54,958 bases of DNA from Treponema sp. (GTDB taxonomy: Bacteria > Spirochaetota > Spirochaetia > Treponematales > Treponemataceae), in the NCBI GenBank assembly GCA_017534445.1, contig JAFXWC010000021.1:1-54958 (forward strand), written 5' to 3'. Numbering within the stretch: the stretch's first letter is position 1; each line of letters starts with the position of its first letter. Below, one piece after another: positions 49,850-54,958 of this stretch. The notes beneath the pieces are model-generated. The model had not been told where the DNA came from. It saw nothing but the letters and a program-made list of their open reading frames with translations, and did no database searches. The position numbers were made by a program, and so were the translations under genes.

Positions 49850-50479
49850 ATGAAAAAGTTACTCACATTCATACTCGTCCTTGGCAGTGTGGCAACTTCT
49901 AGTCTTTACGCACAAGCCGCAAAAAAGAAGAAAACACAAACAAAAACAGAAGAGCCGGACACAGTTCTGGTTTATGGATGCACACCATGGTCTGTTAACA
50001 ATATTTATTTTATTCAAACAGACTCAAAACTCGCACCTTCGTTTATCAAATCCCGAGGTGATGGTTATTACTACGGCGAAGCTGTAAGCAGCGGCTCTTA
50101 CAAATGTACATACTCACAAATCACAGTTTACAATACAATTTATTATGGAGACTACGGTCTAGGTCTCCAAAGCGACTTTGACTTTGGTGTTCCAAAAGAA
50201 AAAGACAAAATTATCTACCTTGTATATAAAAATTTCGATGGCAAAAATGTGGATGAACATTATGTGGATGATATTTATATGCCATTTGGAAAAGAAATAA
50301 TGCAAGAAAAAGAGAATATAAAAAAAGGAGAGCTAGCAAGGCGCAAAAGAGCATTAGTATCAATGCGCATTAAGTATCTACACACAAAATGGGAGCCACT
50401 TTTACTGGCCGAGCTAAAAAGGATAGAAGATTTACAGGAAAAGTTAAAAAACGGTGAAGATATAGGAGACGAGGAATAA
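49850..50479 (+). CDS. Protease-cassette protein A, copy 1
   Basis: 209 residues; signal peptide (MKKLLTFILVLGSVATSSLY, cut after AQA), a Lys-rich linker, then PDTVLVYGCTPWSVNNIYFI and a compact, probably beta domain ending in a helical Lys/Glu tail (RIEDLQEKLKNGED). No family recognised. Paralogous to the gene at 52650 along the whole length (PDTVL-YGC, KLAPS, GEA-S, SDFDF-PK, TKWEPLL-EL). First gene of the A-B-C cassette; overlaps B by one base (TAATG). GGAGAAAG is the ribosome-binding site. Periplasmic or secreted. Confidence 0.75.
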   Translation: MKKLLTFILVLGSVATSSLYAQAAKKKKTQTKTEEPDTVLVYGCTPWSVNNIYFIQTDSKLAPSFIKSRGDGYYYGEAVSSGSYKCTYSQITVYNTIYYGDYGLGLQSDFDFGVPKEKDKIIYLVYKNFDGKNVDEHYVDDIYMPFGKEIMQEKENIKKGELARRKRALVSMRIKYLHTKWEPLLLAELKRIEDLQEKLKNGEDIGDEE

Positions 50480-51036
50480 TGGAAAAGTTTTTAAAAAAGT
50501 TTTTGCTTCTACTTACACTCTGCACGGCATCCCTTACAGCAAGCGCAAAAGACATCGATGCCGTAATGAAGATTACAATCAACGCACCTGGTGGCTGGGA
50601 CTTCCTAAAAAAGACCTTCAACGTAAAGAAAGACGTTGCTCCAAAACTGACAGATGCAAAAGATTTAAACTATTATGAACCGGGAGAATTTTTTATGCAG
50701 AAGCGCAAGTACGACGAAAAAGATTCCCTTAAACATTCAACAACGCCAGTTTGCCATTATTACCCAATACAAAACAAGTATGCTTTCTACTATATTCCGA
50801 AGCTTGCCAAGTTAATAGTTCCAGAAGACGCAAAATATGCCTACGCAGGATCATGGACAATAACTATAGACCCGGAAACATTTCTCATCTCCAAGATAGA
50901 GCTTGTGGATGAATTCGACCAGGCCAAGGAATGGTTTCAAAAAAACTACGGAACACAAAAACAGCTAGTTCGCGCACAGATTATTCAGTTTGACGAAGAA
51001 GAAAAAAACAAAGACAAAGGAGAGTTATCACAATAA
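50479..51036 (+). CDS. Protease-cassette protein B, copy 1
   Basis: 185 residues; signal peptide (FLKKFLLLLTLCTASLTASA, cut before KDIDAV). Mature: DIDAVMKITINAPGGWDFLK, then YYEPGEFFMQKRKY, FYYIPKLAKLIVPEDAKYAY, AGSWTITIDPETFLISKIEL and a C-terminal KEWFQKNYGTQKQLVRAQI. No family recognised; a small beta-rich exported domain. Paralogous to the gene at 53290. One-base overlaps with A and C indicate tight translational coupling, so the three proteins may act together, for example as protease, inhibitor and adaptor (speculative). Confidence 0.75.
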   Translation: MEKFLKKFLLLLTLCTASLTASAKDIDAVMKITINAPGGWDFLKKTFNVKKDVAPKLTDAKDLNYYEPGEFFMQKRKYDEKDSLKHSTTPVCHYYPIQNKYAFYYIPKLAKLIVPEDAKYAYAGSWTITIDPETFLISKIELVDEFDQAKEWFQKNYGTQKQLVRAQIIQFDEEEKNKDKGELSQ

Positions 51037-52316
51037 TGAAAAAGTTAATATTCACAGCATTACTTCTTGCCGCAGGAACTCTTTCCTTCACGGAAAACCT
51101 TAAGGAAAAAGTTTGCGTTGTCCGCGAAGAATTTTCCGACGACTCAAAAGACTGGATAAAAAAGAACGCTGAATATCTAAGGCAGCAGGGCTTTGTAAAA
51201 GAGTCAAAGCGTATGGAAAAAATAGACGGCAACACCTTTGGTTCAGGCTTTGTCTATGTTGCCCCAGACGGAACAAACTACATCGTAACAAACCGCCACG
51301 TTGTCTCTTCTTGCGAAAAGGCAAGCGTCCAGTTTGAACAGGAAGACGGTTCATACAAAACCTACAGCAACCTAAAAGTCCTTGCCTCCGACCGCGACTT
51401 GGACTTGGCACTTCTTTCATTCCCCGAGGGAGAAAAACCCTTTGCAAGAGGAATGTCCATCTCATCCCTTGCTGTAAGCGATGGCGAAGAAGTCTGGAGT
51501 GCAGGCTTCCCCGGTCTTGGTGCAGAACCGTCATGGCAGCTTGGCAAAGGCACGGTAACAAATGCAACCACCCGCATCAAAGCCCTTATAGACCCAAGCA
51601 TTACAACCCTAATCCAGCATTCAGCCCCCGTAGACTCTGGCAACTCTGGAGGTCCCCTTCTCCGCAAAAACAGCAAAGGTTCTTATGAGGTTGTAGGCGT
51701 AAACACATGGAAGATAAACCTTAGGCAATCAACAAACATTTCCATGCCGGTTTCAAGCCTCAAAAAATTCATAGAAAAAGCAACATCAGTTCCTGCTCCC
51801 CAAAGCTTGGAAAAAAGAATTGACGCCTTTGTAAAAGAGCTAAAAGAAGACGAAGTTTCCTGCAGTAAAATAGAAAAATTCCTTTCCAAAAACTACGTGG
51901 AAAAATCTGGTGCCAAAACTTTTGTATACGTAATGCGCAATTCAAGCACCGCAGACTACCTCTACACCGCCATATCCTATGAAGAATATCCCCTTTCCGG
52001 TTTTTACTCAGCCCTTGCCGTAGACATAAAGAACAAGCTCACAAAAGACGGCTTTGCAAAAAACTGCGAGATTGCACAGCCACAAAAACAGGACAACGGT
52101 TCTTATTCCGTGGATTTTTCTAGCGGCAAAACAAGCTACTATATGCTTTGGAGTCAGCAGATAGAAGCGGAAGGTTCTTCATGGTGCATAGACAGCATTG
52201 GAGAAGGCAAGTATGCAGAAACCGACGAGCAAAAGAAAAAGCAGAAGGAAGAAGCAAAAAAAGCCAAAAAAAAGGCAAAGGAATCAAAAAAGAAAGATTC
52301 TAAAAAAAATCACTAG
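51036..52316 (+). CDS. Exported trypsin-like serine protease C, copy 1
   Basis: 426 residues with a signal peptide (MKKLIFTALLLAAGTLSFTE). The trypsin-like domain, about 60-250, has a complete triad: His88 (IVTNRHVVSS), Asp123 (RDLDLALL) and Ser204 (PVDSGNSGGPLL). It is HtrA/DegP-like in the catalytic part, but no PDZ domain is seen. Instead a 150-residue unknown C-terminal domain (SCSKIEKFLSKNYVEKSGAK) follows, ending in a very Lys-rich tail. Periplasmic or surface. Paralogous to the gene at 53841; a central stretch is nearly identical in DNA. Confidence 0.88.
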   Translation: MKKLIFTALLLAAGTLSFTENLKEKVCVVREEFSDDSKDWIKKNAEYLRQQGFVKESKRMEKIDGNTFGSGFVYVAPDGTNYIVTNRHVVSSCEKASVQFEQEDGSYKTYSNLKVLASDRDLDLALLSFPEGEKPFARGMSISSLAVSDGEEVWSAGFPGLGAEPSWQLGKGTVTNATTRIKALIDPSITTLIQHSAPVDSGNSGGPLLRKNSKGSYEVVGVNTWKINLRQSTNISMPVSSLKKFIEKATSVPAPQSLEKRIDAFVKELKEDEVSCSKIEKFLSKNYVEKSGAKTFVYVMRNSSTADYLYTAISYEEYPLSGFYSALAVDIKNKLTKDGFAKNCEIAQPQKQDNGSYSVDFSSGKTSYYMLWSQQIEAEGSSWCIDSIGEGKYAETDEQKKKQKEEAKKAKKKAKESKKKDSKKNH

Positions 52317-52344
52317 TAAAATGAATTCGATGACAAAGTAGAAA

Positions 52345-52577
52345 AACCCGCCCTCCATGGCTCGATACTGTTTGGCAAGAAAAAACCCCGTTCCCTGAGC
52401 CCGTCGAAGGGAACCTACCCCCAAAAAAAATCATCTGTCAAAAATTGGGGTTCTTAGGGGTGAAACCCCTAAGCCGTGCCGGGAAAGGGAGGGGTTTAAG
52501 GGGAGGGAAAACCCTCGCTTCGGAGTAGGGGGTTTTCCCTCCCCTTATTTCTGGGGTCCAAGGGCCCTCCCTTGAAA
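52345..52577 (+). repeat. Composite dispersed repeat, copy 6
   Basis: CCGCCCTCCATGGCTCGATA segment, GTTCCCT/AGGGAAC hairpin (52389-52413), then the 3' module (52446-52577) with CTTAGGGG/CCCCTAAG and GGGAGGG/CCCTCCC hairpins. It separates the two protease cassettes and is followed at once by the second cassette promoter. Confidence 0.8.
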
Positions 52578-52584
52578 GCCCCCC

Positions 52585-52613
52585 TTGACAAAGATGATGG
52601 GGGTAGGTACATT
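52585..52613 (+). promoter_or_regulatory. Promoter of protease cassette 2
   Basis: TTGACA (52585-52590), a 17-base spacer and TACATT (52608-52613). Same boxes as cassette 1; the G tract is interrupted here. Confidence 0.65.
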
Positions 52614-52649
52614 TACAGAGTATTTTAAAAAGTATTCGGAGAAAGTACA

Positions 52650-53273
52650 ATGAAAAAGTTACTCGCATTCGCACTTGCGCTTAGCATAGCCGCAAGCATA
52701 TCTCTTTCCGCGCAAGCCGTAAAAAAAAGCAAAACAAAATCAGCCGCAAAACCAAAACCCAAAAAACCGGATACGGTTCTCTTTTACGGATGCACAACCG
52801 GTTCCATTGAAGATTTATATTTCATTCAAAAAGACACAAGCCTTGCTCCTTCATATTTCAAATGCAGCTGGGGTGAACACTATTGCGGAGAAGCCATAAG
52901 CGGCGGCACATACAAATGCACCTTATCCATAATCAAATTAAACGACACCGTTTATGTTGGCCAATACGGACTTGCAATCCCAGCAGACTTTGACTTTGTC
53001 CTGCCAAAAGGGAAAAACAAAATTGTCTACCTTGGATATAAAAATTGCAAAGGCCAATCCATAGACATAAGCTATCTTGATAACAATGGATGGTATAAAA
53101 AAGACACTCCCGAAGAAAAAGAAAAAACCATAAAAAAATGGGAACTCAAGGCCCGCAAAAAAGCAGTAAATTCAATGCTCATCGAATTTACCGGAACAAA
53201 ATGGGAGCCCCTCTTAAAAAAGGAACTTGAAAAAATAGAAGATTTGCAAAAGCAGTTAAAAAACAGCAACTAA
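52650..53273 (+). CDS. Protease-cassette protein A, copy 2
   Basis: 207 residues, a full-length paralogue of the 49850 protein: signal peptide (to SLSAQA), Lys/Pro linker, KKPDTVLFYGCTTGSIEDLY, YLGYKNCKGQSIDISYLD and the final KWEPLLKKELEKIEDLQKQL. It has additional Cys residues not in copy 1 (FKCSWGEHYCGEAISG). Exported, function unknown. Unlike copy 1, a 16-base gap separates it from B. Confidence 0.75.
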   Translation: MKKLLAFALALSIAASISLSAQAVKKSKTKSAAKPKPKKPDTVLFYGCTTGSIEDLYFIQKDTSLAPSYFKCSWGEHYCGEAISGGTYKCTLSIIKLNDTVYVGQYGLAIPADFDFVLPKGKNKIVYLGYKNCKGQSIDISYLDNNGWYKKDTPEEKEKTIKKWELKARKKAVNSMLIEFTGTKWEPLLKKELEKIEDLQKQLKNSN

Positions 53274-53289
53274 TAGGAGAAGAGTAATA

Positions 53290-53832
53290 ATGAAAAAGTT
53301 TTTGCTGGCGCTAACACTCTGCATGGCAACCCTTGCCGCAAGCGCAAAAGACATCGATGCCGTAGTCAAGATTACAATCAATGCCCCCGGCGGATGGAAA
53401 TTCTTAAAAAAGACATTTAAAGTACAAAACGACATCAAGCCAAGAATGACCGAAAGCTACAAAACCACAAAAGAATTCTTTGGTGCATTTGAACCAGGAA
53501 CCTTTTTTATACAGGAACGCGAATGCGAAGTAGAAGATTCCATTGAATACGCAACAACCCCAACTTGCTACTATTATCCCATAGAAGCACCGGAAGCATT
53601 CTACTACATACCAAGCCTTGCCCGCTGCATAGTCCCCAAGGGTACAAAATATGCCTACGCAGGCTCATGGATAATCACCATAGACCCGGCAACCCTAGAC
53701 ATCTCCAAAATAGAACTTGTAGATGAATACGACCAGGCAAAGGAATGGTTCCAAAAAAAATACGGCACAAAAAAGCAGCTTGTGCGCGCACAGATTGTTC
53801 CTTTCGAAGAAAATAAAAACAAAGGAGAGTAA
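53290..53832 (+). CDS. Protease-cassette protein B, copy 2
   Basis: 180 residues, paralogue of the 50479 protein with the same signal (to LAASA) and mature start KDIDAVVKITINAPGGWKFL. Conserved parts: FEPGTFFIQE, YYYIPSLARCIVPKGTKYAY-like strand, AGSWIITIDPATLDISKIEL and AKEWFQKKYGTKKQLVRAQI. An insertion of several residues (ESYKTTKEFFGAF) distinguishes it. AGGAGAAGAG precedes the ATG. Exported, function unknown. Confidence 0.75.
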   Translation: MKKFLLALTLCMATLAASAKDIDAVVKITINAPGGWKFLKKTFKVQNDIKPRMTESYKTTKEFFGAFEPGTFFIQERECEVEDSIEYATTPTCYYYPIEAPEAFYYIPSLARCIVPKGTKYAYAGSWIITIDPATLDISKIELVDEYDQAKEWFQKKYGTKKQLVRAQIVPFEENKNKGE

Positions 53833-53840
53833 TTACAACA

Positions 53841-54958
53841 ATGAAGAAGTTAATATTCATAGCATTCCTTCTTGCCGCAGGAACTCTTTCCTTTACGGAA
53901 AACCTCAAGGAAAAAGTTTGCATTGTCCGCGAACAGTTTTCCGACAGCTCAAAAAAATGGATTAAAAAGAACGCAGAATACCTAAGGCAGCAGGGCTTTG
54001 CAAAACAGTCAAAGTTAATGGAAAAAATAGACGGCAACACCTTTGGTTCAGGCTTTGTCTATGTTGCTCCAGACGGCACAAACTACATCGTAACAAACCG
54101 CCACGTTGTCTCTTCTTGCGAAAAGGCAAGCGTCCAGTTTGAACAGGAAGACGGTTCCTACAAAACCTACAGCAACCTAAAGGTCCTTGCCTCCGACCGC
54201 GACTTGGACTTGGCACTTCTTTCATTCCCCAAAGGCGAAAATCCTTTTGCAAAAGGAATGTCCATTGCATCTCTTTCGGTAAGCGACGGCGAAGAAGTTT
54301 GGAGCGCAGGTTTCCCAGGTCTTGGTGCAGAACCATCATGGCAGCTTGGCAAAGGCACGGTAACAAATGCAACCACCCGCATCAAAGCCCTTGTAGACCC
54401 GGAAGTTACGACTTTAATCCAGCATTCAGCCCCAGTTGATTCAGGCAACTCTGGCGGTCCCCTTCTCCGCAAGAACAGCAGTGGCTCCTACGAGGTTGTA
54501 GGCGTAAACACATGGAAGGTAAGCTTTAGGCAATCAACAAACATTTCCATGCCTGTTTCAAGCCTCAAAAAATTTATTGAAAAAGCAACATCCGCTCCCG
54601 CCCCACAAAGTCTGGACAAAAGAATCGCTGCTTTTGTAAAGGAACTCAAAGAAAAAGATGTCTCCTGCAACAAAATAGAAAAATTCCTTTCCAAAAAATA
54701 TGTGGGCAAATCCGGTGCCGAAACTTTTGTATACGTAATGAGGAACGCAAGCTCTGCCGACTACGGATATGCCGCTGTCTCATTCGAAGAATACCCACTC
54801 TCCGGTTTTTATGCAGCCCTTGCCGTAGACATAAAGAACACTCTTACAAAAGACGACTTTGCAAAAGACTGCAAGATTGTTAAGCCCCAGCAGCAAGACG
54901 ACGGTTCCTATTCCGTAGAACTCATAAACGGCAAAACAATCTACTACACGCTTTGGTC
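53841..54958 (+). CDS. Exported trypsin-like serine protease C, copy 2 (partial)
   Basis: Begins at ATG 53841 (MKKLIFIAFLLAAGTLSFTE) and stays open to the window end, 372 codons with no stop. His88, Asp123 and Ser204 are all conserved (IVTNRHVV, DLDLALL, GNSGGP), so it should be active. The C-terminal domain is the same as in copy 1 up to the window edge (CNKIEKFLSKKYVGKSGAET). It closes the second A-B-C cassette. Over residues about 63-130 the protein is identical to copy 1. Confidence 0.87.
   Translation, partial: MKKLIFIAFLLAAGTLSFTENLKEKVCIVREQFSDSSKKWIKKNAEYLRQQGFAKQSKLMEKIDGNTFGSGFVYVAPDGTNYIVTNRHVVSSCEKASVQFEQEDGSYKTYSNLKVLASDRDLDLALLSFPKGENPFAKGMSIASLSVSDGEEVWSAGFPGLGAEPSWQLGKGTVTNATTRIKALVDPEVTTLIQHSAPVDSGNSGGPLLRKNSSGSYEVVGVNTWKVSFRQSTNISMPVSSLKKFIEKATSAPAPQSLDKRIAAFVKELKEKDVSCNKIEKFLSKKYVGKSGAETFVYVMRNASSADYGYAAVSFEEYPLSGFYAALAVDIKNTLTKDDFAKDCKIVKPQQQDDGSYSVELINGKTIYYTLW

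Overview
The window looks like a host-associated spirochaete of the genus Treponema or a close relative. The evidence is a complete rnfCDGEAB operon, many short-signal lipoproteins with relaxed lipoboxes (ISC, ASC, TAC, SGC), two cyclic-nucleotide-binding regulators (one with an anti-sigma-type ATPase domain), a hybrid kinase with tandem periplasmic binding domains, and homopolymer tracts inside promoters. The genus call is an inference from gene content and protein style; no rRNA or tRNA gene was seen.

Layout. 1-5270: a lipoprotein, asnS with a coupled YqiA-like esterase, an unrecognised 428-residue protein and a shortened DMT-type membrane protein. 5276-9573: repeats, a Phd/VapC-type toxin-antitoxin pair, an RqcH-like protein and a cyclic-nucleotide/ATPase regulator with a basic tail. 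9600-14472: repeats, a glycan-binding-type exported protein, a DUF1361 membrane protein, a SulP transporter and a C_GCAxxG_C_C protein. 14626-20263: an Omp85-like outer-membrane protein with a TPR partner, an SNF-type symporter, a Crp-like double cyclic-nucleotide regulator and a lipoprotein. 20977-26018: the Rnf complex. 26189-29582: exported proteins, an ADP-ribosylglycohydrolase, and a Fic protein with an overlapping 58-residue VbhA-type antitoxin. 29812-33108: three tandem lipoprotein units, each with its own promoter, palindrome and terminator, and a decayed AAA/DUF4143 ATPase fragment. 33194-35814: rplM-rpsI-recX and a DNA-binding response regulator. 35981-39820: sppA and small genes on the minus strand. 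39931-46593: an exported protein, then an Hpt protein, a REC-GGDEF-EAL protein and a convergent hybrid kinase. 47051-49435: argC and gpsA. 49850 to the end: a three-gene exported cassette (A, B and trypsin-like protease C) present twice in tandem; the second protease runs off the window.

Between genes the DNA is packed with dispersed repeats. Most are chains of hairpins. One hairpin has a constant apex around TCCNT but different, still fully paired stems in each copy. A second, palindromic element has arms that also changed together. Several gene starts sit only 6-10 bases after a good -10 box, so leaderless or nearly leaderless transcription seems common.

The most interesting candidates are the duplicated A-B-C protease cassette, with eight G residues inside the promoter spacer of its first copy; the lipoprotein triplet, with a T tract of 9, 9 and 10 inside its promoter spacers; and the covarying hairpin repeats. 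The first two suggest phase-variable surface or periplasmic products. That is inferred from sequence only.
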